Part shown: one piece after another, positions 49,017 to 60,400 of the stretch
Layout: every line of letters starts with the position of its first letter
Position numbering within the stretch: position 1 is the stretch's first letter
Assembly: GCA_024509875.1 (NCBI GenBank)
Contig: JAMPIV010000281.1
Location: 248,001 to 312,000 of the forward strand
Direction: 5' to 3'
Length of the DNA: 64,000 nucleotides
DNA from: Oreohelix idahoensis
Taxonomy: Eukaryota; Mollusca; Gastropoda; Stylommatophora; Oreohelicidae
Notes under the pieces: model-generated
Databases searched by the model: none
The model's input: the letters and a program-made list of their open reading frames with translations, nothing else
What the model was told of the DNA's origin: nothing
Program-made: the position numbers and the translations under genes

Positions 49017-50401
49017 TAATGATGACTGTGATGTGACAACCTGACATAATCACATCTACAGAGTTTCTAATGATGATTGTGATGTGACAACCTGACATAA
49101 TCACATCTACAGAGTTTCTAATGATGACTGTGATGTGACAACCTGACATAATCACATCTACAGAGTTTCTAATGATGACTGTGATGTGACAACCTGACAT
49201 AATCACATCTACAGAGTTTCTAATGATGACTGTGATGTGACAACCTGACATAATCACATCTACAGAGTTTCTAATGATGACTGTGATGTGACAACCTGAC
49301 ATAATCACATCTACAGAGTTTCTAATGATGACTGTGATGTGACAACCTGACATAATCACATCTACAGAGTTTCTAATGATGACTGTGATGTGAAAACCTG
49401 ACATAATCACATCTACAGAGTTTCTAATGATGACTGTGATGTGATAACTTTACACAATCATATCTACATAGTTTCTATGACTGTGATGTGATAACTCCAC
49501 ACACTCCCATCTACAGAGTTTCTGTGATTATGATGTGATAACTCCACACACTCCCATCTACAGAGTTTCTAATGATGACTGTGATGTGATAACTTTACAC
49601 AATCATATCTACATAGTTTCTATGACTGAGATGTGATAACTTGACACACTCTCATCTACAGAGTTTCTAATGATGACTGTGATGTGATAACTTTACACAA
49701 TCATATCTACATAGTTTCTATGATTATGATGTGATAACTCCACACACTCCGATCTACAGAGCTTCTAATGATGACTGTTATGTGATATCTTGACACACTC
49801 TCATCTACAGAGTTTTTAATGATGATTGTGATGTGATAATTTATTGTACTGTTTTGTAAACATTATCTGCATGAAACCCACCACCCCTGTTACAACAGAA
49901 TTAAATAGCATGTTGTATGAGATGGCTAAGATGCAACTCTTTTATGTGTAAGACATTGCTATAGAAACCACTAATACAAGAGAACTGCACGTGTCAGATT
50001 CTTGCAAGGCAAGTGTTCCCATGCTCCTCAAGAAGTGAAGAGACAAAAATAAGTGTCAATAAATAGTCCAATATAATCCAGAAGATAATGCGTGCCAAAA
50101 CAACAGCAAGACTGCACATGTGTCAGATGAAGAAGGAAAAGGTACACCACAGGAAACATTCAACCAGTATAACCATACATGTCTCTGGCTGAACCCACAG
50201 GGAAAGTGAAGAGTGGGAAGGAAAAAGGAGAACCTGGACCACTGAACAGATGAGGAAGCCAAAGCAACCAAAACATAATGAAAAGAAACTTATGGAAAGC
50301 AACAAGTGCAAGCCTATACTCCATGTGGAACAAAAGGGGATGGTGATGATCATGCAAATGAACATGCATATATAAACACACAGATATTCTAATACACAAA
50401 C

Positions 50402-50470
50402 CTGGTCATCGTCAGAGTTAACCTCTTCATCATCAATGTGAATAATCTCTGTGGGACCAATCACTGAGTC
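50402..50470 (-). CDS. ARHGEF11/12-like: RhoGEF exon 3 of window: acidic segment before RGS domain
   Basis: 69 nt, 23 codons, phase 0 at both ends. The acceptor follows CATTTGTCATAAG and the donor is GTTTGTG. The product contains EIIHIDDEEVNSDDDQ. In RGS-RhoGEFs an acidic stretch just before the RGS-like fold contributes to G-alpha contact, and the position here matches. The exon is small and its donor is not perfect, so the borders rest mainly on phase and on continuity with the next exon. Confidence 0.75.
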
Positions 50471-51952
50471 CTTATGACAAATGGAAACAGTTGAGACAAT
50501 GATCAAAATATGCTTTGAGCTATAACAAAACTGACAGCTAGTCTTTTCTGTTCAACTCATCAACAAAACACAACTTGCACTCAGTCAGCTGGTGATCTCT
50601 TAAAGAATGTTCAGTGTTGTCCCCATGTCTCTGTAATAGGAACCTTGGGTCAGTAAGCCTGTTTCAAAAATTTGCATAAACTAAATTTAACGGACGTATA
50701 TTTTAAATTAAAGGGCAATAAATCTAAGACTTATTGATTTGTAAGCTAAATGCGATAATCCAAAATAGGCATCAACTGTAGTGTTTTTACACCCCTTGAG
50801 AGAAAGTGATGACTCAAATTTTTCGGTTAAGCTTGCATGGGAAAGTGGTTTTGTGAGTGAGCAGTTTTAAGAAAAACTTGATCTAGAAAGTTCGGGTAAA
50901 AGTTATCGTTGGAAACCGTTTTACAAAATATAGGCAGTCAGATTTTAAACGCGCTGTTAGGAAGCAAGTTGCTTGTGTTAAAGTTTTGAAGTGGCAAGCG
51001 CAATTTTGGGGTATCATCGCACAATAAGCCCAAGTTAGTGGGTAGCTTCTGTGACGACAGAAAAGTAATAAACGATTGTCTAGCCCCTTAATTGATTTGT
51101 ATGCCACGATTATAGATGACAGTTCATTTTATATTATTTTCTGTGGACAAGATTGACAAGGTTGCCAGTACGACAGAAAAATGTATATATTGTCCAGTCA
51201 ACCAGGTATGTTGGTCTCGCCAATAATTGATAGACTATGTAATACAAGAGAAGAACAATAGACAGTAGCTAGTCAGGAGAACTAGAAAATAGTAGACCAG
51301 TTGTCAGCATAACGAATAGGAATAATAGACTTTGGCTAAAATATCTACCCCTGATGGTTAGGCCAGTCTTACCAAGATACGCCAAGCAGAGCATAGAAGA
51401 ATTAAGTGACAAGAGTCAGAAGAAATGAAACAAAATTGTTTAAGAGAAAAAAATGATTTTTACATAAAATTAAAAATTTAGAAGGCAGATAAATCTCGAC
51501 AGCAGTAGTCGTTTTCCCAGTCGTGAACACCCTAACATCTAGAGACAGCTAGGAAATACTGAGGCAGTAAGGAAGAATGAGAGAGCAAGACATTGAGATA
51601 ATAATATGATCTGAAATGGTGCTGTAAAAGTTTGGCCAACCTCAAGGGAAGGTTGGACACATTATTTCACTTCTTCCACGTTAGCTGTAAATAAACTTCA
51701 TCATATTTTATACAGCTGTCGGAGTCAAGTCACTCATCTATTGTTGATATCATTCATCAACTGTCTATGTGAACTGTTGTTGTATTGCATCAAGTAAGAA
51801 ATTACTTTTATACCATCAACCAAAACCTGCCTACTGTTAGGGTAGTGATACGAACCACATACATCATCAACAATCATCATCATCATTTAGCGTATATGCC
51901 AACAGCCACATAGTCAGAATGTTACAATGCAAAATACTTCTACAGCGCCGTG
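50471..51952. other. Intron sequence, no recognised feature
   Basis: About 1.5 kb between exon 3 and the 23-bp array. 50600-51100 and 51100-51900 look like inserted unique sequence (different texture, AATAAACTTCATCATATTTT near 51700). I find no coding motif or terminal repeat. Confidence 0.4.
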
Positions 51953-52500
51953 GACTAAGTGTTGCATACAGCTGACACCAAGTTATACATACAGCTGACA
52001 CCAAGTGTTGCATTCAGCTGACACCAAGTGTTGCTTACACCTGACACCAAGTGTTGCATACAGCTGACAACAAGTGTTGCATACAGCTGACACCAAGTGT
52101 TGCATACAGCTGAAACCAAGTGTTGCATACAGCTGACACCAAGTGTTGCATACAGCTGACACCAAGTGTTGCATACAGCTGACACCAAGTGTTGCATTCA
52201 GCTGACACCAAGTGTTGCATTCAGCTGACACCAAGTGGTGCATACAGCTGACACCAAGCATTGCATACAGCTGACACCAAGCGTTGCATATAGCTGGCAC
52301 CAAGTGTTGCATACAACTGATACCAAGTGTTACATACAGCTGACACCAAGTGTTACATACAGCTGACACCAAGTGTTACATCCAGCTGACACCAAGTGTT
52401 ACATCCAGCTGACATCAAGCATTGCATACAGCTGACATAAAGTGTTACATACAGCTGACACCAAGTGTTACATACAGCTGACACCAAGTGTTACATACAA
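51953..52500. repeat. Minisatellite, 23-bp unit
   Basis: About 24 units of TGCATACAGCTGACACCAAG TGT, with TACATAC variants to the right. Confidence 0.95.
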
Positions 52501-53645
52501 CTTGATCTAACTGTGATAACAACTGACACTTGTCTTTATCTATGATAACAACTGACACTTGTCTTGATCTGTGATAACAACTGACACTTGTCTTGGTCTA
52601 ACTGTGATAACTGACACTTGTCTCAAATTGTGATAACAACTGACATCTGTCTTGATATCACTGTGATAACAACTGACACTTCTCTTGATCTAACTGTGAT
52701 AACAACTGACACTTGTCTTGATCTAATTGTGATAACATTTGACACTTGTCTTGATCTAACTGTGATAACTGACACTTGTCTTGAATTGTGATAACAACTG
52801 ACATTTGTCTTGATATCACTGTGATAACAACTGACACTTGTCTTGATCTAACTGTGATAACAACTGACACTTGTCTTGATCTATGATAACAACTGACACT
52901 TGCCTTGATCTGTGATAACAACTGACACTTGTCTTGATCTGTGATAACAACTGACACTTGTTTTGATCTAACTGTGATAACAACTGACACTTTTCTTGAT
53001 CTAACTGTGATAACAAATGACACTTGTCTTGATCTGTGATAACAACTGACATTTGTCTTGATCTAACTGTGATAACAACTGACACTTGTCTTCATCTAAC
53101 TGTGATAAAAACTGACATTTGACTTGATCTAGCTGTGATAACTGACATTTGTCTTGATATCACTGTGATAACAACTGACATTAGTCTTGATCTAACTGTG
53201 ATAACAACTGACATTTGTCTTGATATCACCGTGATAACAACTGACATTTGTCTTGATCTGTGATAACAATTGACACTTGTCTTGATCTGTGATAACAACT
53301 GACACTTGTCTTGATCTGTGATAACAACTGACATTTGTCTTGATCTAGCTGTGATAACAACTGACATTTGTCTTGATATCACTGTGATAACAACTGACAT
53401 TAGTCTTGATCTAACTGTGATAACAACTGACATTTGTCTTGATATCACTGTGATAACAACTCACATTTGTCTTGATCTAACTGTGATAACAACTGACACT
53501 TGTCTTGATCTAACTGTGATAACAATTGACACTTGTCTTGATCTGTGATAACAACTGACACTTGTCTTGATCTGTGATAACAACTGACATTTGTCTTGAT
53601 CTAACTGTGATAACAACAGACACTTGTCTTGATCTAACTGACTGT
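52501..53645. repeat. Minisatellite, 27-36-bp variable units
   Basis: Units share GATAACAACTGACACTTGTC TTGATCT, followed by nothing, AACT or ATCACT before the next GTGATAAC. It abuts the 23-bp array directly. A similar single word, ATAACAAAACTGACAGCTAG, occurs at 50522 in the same intron. Confidence 0.93.
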
Positions 53646-54114
53646 AAAGAAATGTCAACCCTGTACAGGACCAACTTTCTCTGACTTGACTATATTATAT
53701 AGAAGTCAGTCACTGGATACATGAAAAGAAAGAACGTGTCAGCTTAATGAAATACACTATTACAGTTGGGCTATCTGTATCTGTAACCTAGTTTTTCATG
53801 ACTACACATAGTTACAGGAAGAACACCTGACACACATCCTACTTACAGCACACATCATCATCAGGAGAAAAGAAGAGAATGTCAAGACATTATTAGAGTG
53901 AAAGAAATCCTAGCATAACTCACTGGTTCAGTGACCTTCTACAGAGTGGACCTTGTTGGACAAAGTGATTAAGAGGATGAGCTAATAGGAAAGTACCGGA
54001 GCTCATTAACTGAAACTTCAACTGTACACACTCCTTCATTAGAACTGTCTAAGGACTTCACTGTCTTAGATATAAATTTCATACATTCCATCATATAGGT
54101 CTCAAGGCTCCTAC
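53646..54114. other. Intron sequence, no feature
   Basis: Unique intron next to the donor of exon 2. Nothing recognised. Confidence 0.5.
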
Positions 54115-54240
54115 CTCCATATCCTGTCCGTTGTGTCGACTTCTGGGGTCATTTGGAGTTGGCGATATGCTGGGGCTGGTCTGTGGTGAGTCTGACATAC
54201 TACCGAGGTCAGATGTGTTAGCTGTGGGCAGGGATGATGC
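54115..54240 (-). CDS. ARHGEF11/12-like: RhoGEF exon 2 of window: Ser/Pro-rich linker
   Basis: 126 nt, 42 codons, phase 0 at both ends. The acceptor is CTCTATCTAG and the donor GTAGGA. The product is Ser/Thr/Pro/Asp-rich, including DSPQTSPSISPTPNDPRS, and looks like a disordered linker with possible proline-directed phosphorylation sites. It has no domain by itself. It is called from its splice sites, its phase match with both neighbours and the lack of repeat character. The intron before it is 8.5 kb and holds a full-length LINE. Confidence 0.75.
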
Positions 54241-54305
54241 CTAGATAGAGAATTCAGAAATATGTTAAGCACTGAGAAGTATAACAAGAAACAATTAAGA
54301 ATCTA

Positions 54306-54665
54306 CCGTATATACTTGACTATATGTCGACCCTTAGACTTTTGGACCTAAAAAGCATCCAAAACGAATGACCTGATAATAAGTCAAAGTACAAAGAAAT
54401 GATGGTTCAATGACAAATCTATGAAAATCTGAATTTTTTTCCCCCCAAAATTGCTGGTAATTTCTGTGCAACTTTTGTGCACTGGCAACGAGACAGCGAA
54501 AAGCGGTTAATACATCGGCTACACCGGCTTGCAGATGCAAGAAATTTCTGGCATGTTGCGATATTTTTCAATTGAAGGGCACAAATTCGCATTGATCCTC
54601 AAGTAATTATGCCAGAATTTTGCCACCAAAATCTCATATACACAACTTCTAAGGCTTGTATAAGA
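54306..54665. mobile_element. Possible DNA-transposon remnant
   Basis: Starts TACCGTATATACTTGACTAT followed by ATGTCGACCC, which resembles the termini of a widespread animal DNA element. The minus-strand frame 54540-54334 (with VLTAFRCLVASAQKLHRNYQ) has no named match. No right end found. Confidence 0.4.
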
Positions 54666-54769
54666 ACATCATGTCAAAAGATGTGCAGAATGCTCACTAC
54701 AGCAAAGGATGTACTCAGTATATCATCCTTTATGTAAGAATTCTCCCCGGAGGGAAGGTCAAACACAGG

Positions 54770-54910
54770 TAATTCAAAAGAAACTGGCAGAGAACTGTGG
54801 AAGCAGACATGCAGAGCTAGGGCACCAGACAAAGGATGGCTGCCAACTAAGCCAAGTGGACACAGTTTGTTGCTGCCATACAAGACGTTACTGGACGTGA
54901 TGGTTGTTGA
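54770..54910 (+). mobile_element. 3'-terminal LINE scrap
   Basis: The plus strand encodes VEADMQS, RQRMAAN and AKWTQFVAAIQDVTGRDG, with one stop. It matches the last ~45 residues of the LINE A-D family, which end in AKWNQFVVALQDATRHDG in copy B. Opposite orientation to the other copies. Confidence 0.75.
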
Positions 54911-55067
54911 TTGATTCATCAGTCAGTGTCAGTGAACGAAAGAAGAAGTAGTTAAAAAGTCCCACAATTTCCTATGCTCTTTAAAGAGAACCCATGATCA
55001 TCCTAGTACAAGCCACAAAGCTAGGAAAGTTGGGAGAATGGCCAAATAAATCTGACAATTCTGATGA

Positions 55068-55300
55068 CAGAAATTTTTTTTTTTTTTTTTTTTGCGTTCG
55101 CCTGCTAATACTAGAGGCGAAATCTCAGGTTATTATTTATGTCTAACCTGACATTGATTTTACGTGAGTATCCCTTTATTTCTTGTACAGAGACAGGTGT
55201 CCCTCGCCATTCAGGCAAATACTCGCCGATTTCGGAGGTACCCATTGCAGCTGGGTCGGCTCAGGAGCCGCCAGTCCCTGGTCGACGACATTCCTTCAAA
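55068..55300. repeat. Poly-T and SINE-like scrap
   Basis: A run of about 24 T at 55071-55094, then sequence including GGTACCCATTGCAGCTGGGT and CGGCTCAGGAGCCG. These resemble the body of the SINEs at 26110 and 47530 (GGTACCC, GCTGGGTCGACC, GGAGCCG). The tRNA head is absent. Confidence 0.5.
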
Positions 55301-55499
55301 TGACAGAAATAAATGTAAAGATCTCGGAGATCGTCATGACCATTACAAATGGAGTGTCAGCTAGACAAACCTATCAGCACCTGAATAAGAACATGAACTC
55401 ACTAACACACATAAACAGAGGATCTCAGAACATCTGGTCAGGCTAAGATCACAAGAAGGTATGTGTCATCATTATTATCATTAGCTGCCATCTCCACCA

Positions 55500-56110
55500 T
55501 CAATGTCAGCTGCAGCTGATCTCCACCATCTTCTATCTCTTGTCTTGATGGCGCACTCTGACTTTCTTGTCCCTTTCTTGATGTCAATAGAATCTTTCCT
55601 GTCCATTTCTTGAAGTAAATAGAAAATGGTTCACTAACACGTTTTGTCTCTAGCCTTGATGATAGGATATTTTCTCTCTCTGTTGATGTTACTTCCCACC
55701 TTTAGCACTTGCCTTCAGTTTTTACTTCTATTATGATATGTGTCTCTTTGCATGTCCATAAAATATTCATTATCATTCGGTCCTTCTCCTGTCAATCCTA
55801 GTTTCTGTATGGACTCTTTTATTTTCTTCTATGAGGTGTGTCCCATTCTTCAGTACACCCACATTTTATTGGCCTCCATTTGCCCTTTAAACAGCTTTTT
55901 GTTGCATACATTTTCTGCATCTATCAGTAAGGAAGAGTAAATATAACATTTGATGACTCTGACTTTGTTTCTTTGTAAATAAAAATATGATATTGCTGAA
56001 TGTGATCACTTCTTTTCTCTTTCTGACTTGTGTTTCACATCTTCCATCCTCTCTTACTTTGTGTCCAAGATGTGAGAAATTGTTGACTTGTTCCAGTATA
56101 CCAATAACTA
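55500..56110 (-). mobile_element. LINE RT thumb fragment, decayed
   Basis: The minus strand at about 56105-55990 reads ILEQVNNFSHLGHKVREDGR and CETQVRKR, the Leu-Gly-x-x-x-x-x-Asp-Gly motif after the RT palm. Downstream frames are broken. Family undetermined. Confidence 0.65.
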
Positions 56111-56162
56111 CCCATGTTACCAGGACAAACAAAGACGAGCAATATCTACTCTGCTGTGTCAA

Positions 56163-56689
56163 TTAAGATCGCATTCTTCCAACGTGCTAATTACGCAATA
56201 AGGGGCTGAAACACTTGATCAACGGGGGGACCCCTTCTGATGATCAGATTGCCTCCTGTTGTATCGCTGTGTATAGAGTTTTCTATCACCATCATCATCA
56301 ATTACATAATCCTGTAGTAAGACTGAGCTACCATAACTGCCTAGCAAGCCATATAATCTAGTGCATTTATTCACAAGCATCCAAGAGTGGTTACTGTTGG
56401 TACTAACCCATGACCGGATGGCAGAACGTTCCACAATTCCATGTTCAGAGTCCAAGAAATGTACAGGAATGGTAACCAGGTTGGAAGGCTTGAAATAAAC
56501 ACAATGTTTTATAAACATGTTTCAGTCACATTTTTTCCTACAACAGTAATAATTAAAAAAAGATTTTTCTGTTTAAATATAGCAGGTGCTTTTTCCAGCA
56601 GAAGATACCAACAAGTAATCTATTGCACACATACATTCCTGATTATTGCCTTATCCATGCCTACTGTCAGCAGAGAAACTAATCATTTT
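56163..56689. other. Unassigned intron sequence
   Basis: Holds a minus-strand 99-codon frame (56518-56219) with no recognisable motif and no splice signals that would join it to the RhoGEF exons in phase. Possibly LTR or other TE debris. Confidence 0.35.
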
Positions 56690-57104
56690 AATACATAGTA
56701 AACTACTGTAGTACCATTGCCTGATCCAACCCTCCTGTCACCTGATAACACATAGTAAACTACTGTAGTACCATTGCCTGATCCAACCCTCCTGTCACCT
56801 GATAACACATAGTAAACTACTGTAGTACCATTGCCTAATCCAACTCTCCTGTCACCTGATAACACATAGTAAACTACTGTAGTACCATTGCCTGATCCAA
56901 CCCTCCTGTCACCTGATAACACATAGTAAACTACTGTAGTACCATTGCCTGATCCAACCCTCCTGTCACCTGATAACACATAGTAAACTACTGTAGTACC
57001 ATTGCCTGATCCAACCCTCCTGTCACCTGATAACACATAGTAAACTACTGTAGTACCATTGCCTGATCCAACCCTCCTGTCACCTGATAACACATAGTAA
57101 ACTC
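56690..57104. repeat. Minisatellite, 57-bp unit
   Basis: Seven near-identical units containing ACATAGTAAACTACTGTAGT, ACCATTGCCTGATCCAACCC and TCCTGTCACCTGATAAC. Open on the minus strand as a 19-residue repeat. Confidence 0.95.
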
Positions 57105-57424
57105 AGTACTAAAGCCTTATCTCATGTCACCTGATATCACACAGTAAACTCAGTACTACTGCCTTATCGTGTCACCTGATATCACAAAGTAAACTCAGTA
57201 CTACTGACTTATCCTGTCACCTGATACCACAAAGTAAACTCAGTACTCATGCCTTATCCTGTCCCCTGATATCACACAGTAAACTCAGTACTATATTGCC
57301 TTATCCTGTCACCTGATAGCACACAGTAAACTCAGTACTACTGCCTTATCCTGTCACTGATAACACACAGTACATTCAGTACTAATGCCTTATTCTGTGA
57401 CCTGATAACACACAGTAAACTCAG

Positions 57425-60400
57425 TTCTTCTTCTTTGATCCTTAGCCGCCGACCGTCAAAGCAGTCAGTGGCCATCATGCCTAGTGGCGTCTTGTAGGGC
57501 AACAACAAATTGATTCCACTTTGCTCGGTCGGTGGCCATCCTTCGTACAGTGCCCCAACTCTGGTTCATTCTTTGCATCTCAGCCTTCACAGTCCTCCGC
57601 CAAGTTGTTTTTGGTCGGCCTCTCTTTCGTTTTCCTTCAGGGGTCCATAGCATAGCTGTTCTTGTGATGGCATCGGGGTCTCTTCTGAGGACATGGCCAA
57701 CCCAGCTCCAGCGTCTGCCAGCTATGATGGTGTGCATGTCCTCTTGCTTGCTCCGAGTAAGCAGATCTTGGTTGGTGATGGTATTCGGCCAAAAGATTCA
57801 GTGAATTTTTCTTAGGCATGTTGTGTGAAAAGAGGACAATTTCGACGTTTCCTTCTCTGTAACTCTCCAGCTTTCCGCACCATAGAGAAGCACAGAAAGC
57901 ACACAGCTCTGATATAATCTTAATTTTATGCTTGTGCTGTATTTAGAGGACTTCCAGATGTTGTTTAGGCTAAAAAAGGCTGTTCTTGCTTTGTTCATTC
58001 TGATGTTGATGTCTTTGCCTGCCCCGCCGTCTGGTGTTACTATGCATCCTAGGTATGTGAAGGTGTCTGTCTGTTCCAGTTGCTGATTCCTTACTGATAT
58101 GGGCTCAGGGTTGCTCACACTGAGCGTCATGACCTCTGACTTCTTTAAATTGATGTTCAAGCCCACCTGCTGGCTATACTTATTAAGTCTATCTGTTTTT
58201 TCCTGGATGTGTTGATGTGAATGTGTTAGCAGTGCAATGTCATCTGCATATTCCAGATCTTCCAATGTAGAAAATGTAGTCCATCTTATTCCTCATGGAC
58301 TGCCCTCTGTTGTCTGGCGCATCACCCTGTCTATGACTGTTAAAACTAGAGTGGTTGATAAGGGGCATCCCTGTCATACTCCTGTCTTCACCTCAAAGGT
58401 TAGGTTGCTCTGCCCAACACTACACGTAAAGTTGGCATAGAGGCTTTTTATGATTGACACTATGCAGCTTAGAATTCCATAAGCCCTCAGTATTTTCCAT
58501 AAACTGTCCCATGTATACTGTCAAAAGCCTTTTCAAAATCAACAAAATTAATGTACAGCTGTCTTTGCCATTCTGAGCACTGCTCTATAATGTTCCTGAG
58601 GGTAAATATATGATCTACACATCTTCTGTTCTTTCTAAATCCTGCTTGTTCTTTCCTCAGTTTGTGGTCTACTGCTTTTGAAATTCTCTGTATAATTATC
58701 CTGCCTAGTATTTTGCTGGGAACTGAGAGAAGAGTGATTCCTCTCCAATTATTGCAGTCTGCAAGATCTCCCTTCTTGGGCAATTTGACAATTATTCCTT
58801 TGTTCCACTCTGCTAGTGTTGTCCCTGTTCTCCAGACTTGTGCAAATTGCGGTTCTAATAGTTCTGCTGCTAGCTCAGGGTCTGTCTTAAATAGCTCTGC
58901 ATTTAAGTTATCATGGCCAGGAGCTTTTCCATTCTTTAACCCTTTGATTGCTGTGATGATTTCTTCTTTTCGTGTAATGTCTGTGTTAACATCTAGATCT
59001 TTTTCAGCCTCAGGAACATTCAATTGTGTCTCTGGTGGTTCCTTGTTCAGAGTTTCTCTGAAATGCTCTGCCCATCTTATTTCCTGTCCCTCTGCTGTCG
59101 TGATGAGATTTCCTTGCTTATCTCTTACTAATGTAATATTGTTTGCACCTCGTTTTCCACTGATGAATTTATACTGTTCAAAAAAAGAAACGCATAGCTA
59201 CTGAAGGCACACTTCTTCTTCTTCTTCCGTCCTTAGCCACCGACCGTCAAAGCAGTCAGTGGCCATTACGCCTAGTGGCGTCTTAGGGCAACAGCAGATA
59301 GGTTTTCTTTGCCATTGTTTCCCATCACGCCTAGTGGCGTCTTTAGGGCAACGGCAAATCAACCCATTTGCTGTTGTTTCCGTAATCGAAGTGACTGGCA
59401 AACGGGTGATCAGCCCGTTGGTTGAAGGCACACATATAGCCATAATTTTGACATTCAATAACTTTTTTAATTTCATGAGTTAATTGTTCAAATTGCACAC
59501 AAGAATACCTTAGGGTTCAACCAATCAATTGACAGTTGTTTTGCATCTGGGTCACGAGAGTTTTTTGGTGTACGGGCTTTCCCGTTAGTATGGTGTGTGG
59601 CCTCCTCTTGCATCGATCAGCAACTGGCATCTCCTGGGCATGGATGTGATCAGTCGTCTGATGTGGGCCTGTGGGATGGCTGCCCACTCTTCCTGGAGTG
59701 CCTGGAACAGATCACGATGATTGGCTGGAGCAACGTCTCGGCGACATACACGTCTATGCAGCTCATCCCACAGGTGCTCAATCAGACTCATGTCTGGAGA
59801 CAGGGATGGCCAGGGAAGGGTGAGAATGTTGTTGGCAGTCAGGAACTGCGTGGAAAACCGTGCACAATGGGGTCTGGCGTTGTCCTGTTGAAACACAGAC
59901 CTTTGGGCAGCCAAAAGTGGAAGGACATGGGGTCGAAGAATTTCATTGACGTATCGTTGCGCATTCAAGCCTCCTTCAATGTGCACCAATTGACTCCTTC
60001 CGTTGTAACTGATCATTCCCCACACCATTGCACCTCCACCACCGTGCGGCGGAGCTTCATCAACGCAATTTTGGGCAAAACGTTCATTTCACCTACGGTA
60101 GACCCTACGCCGTCTATCATGACGCTGCAACAAAAAGAAAGATTTGTCACTAAACCAGACATGTCTCCATTGATTGTCAGCTGCTCAGGGACGATGCTGG
60201 TTGGCCCAAAGAAGTCAATTTTGGCGATGGCGGCGCGTAAGGACAGGTCCTCGGTGAGGTCGTTGTGTCCAAAGTCCAGCATCATGCAGTCTATTCCGGA
60301 CAGTTTGATCCGACATATGACGTCCTGCAGGCAATGACTGGGCAGTTGAGGAAGCTGTTGTGAACCTGTCTCTGAGGTGACGAAGCCGAATAAAGCGATC

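Larger units (their letters stand above)
46750..49850. repeat. Minisatellite, 51-bp unit, split by SINE and LINE
   Basis: Array pieces at 46750-47398, 47663-47796 and 49017-49850. Units contain CTACAGAGTTTCTAATGATG, ACTGTGATGTGA and a variable AACTTTACACAATCACAT part. The 49017-49420 section is the most uniform (eight near-identical units with CAACCTGACATAATCACAT). Confidence 0.94.

Noticed and set aside
56219..56518. Additional RhoGEF exon
   Set aside because: No recognisable domain, and exons 1 and 2 already join in phase without it. Borders lack convincing splice sites.
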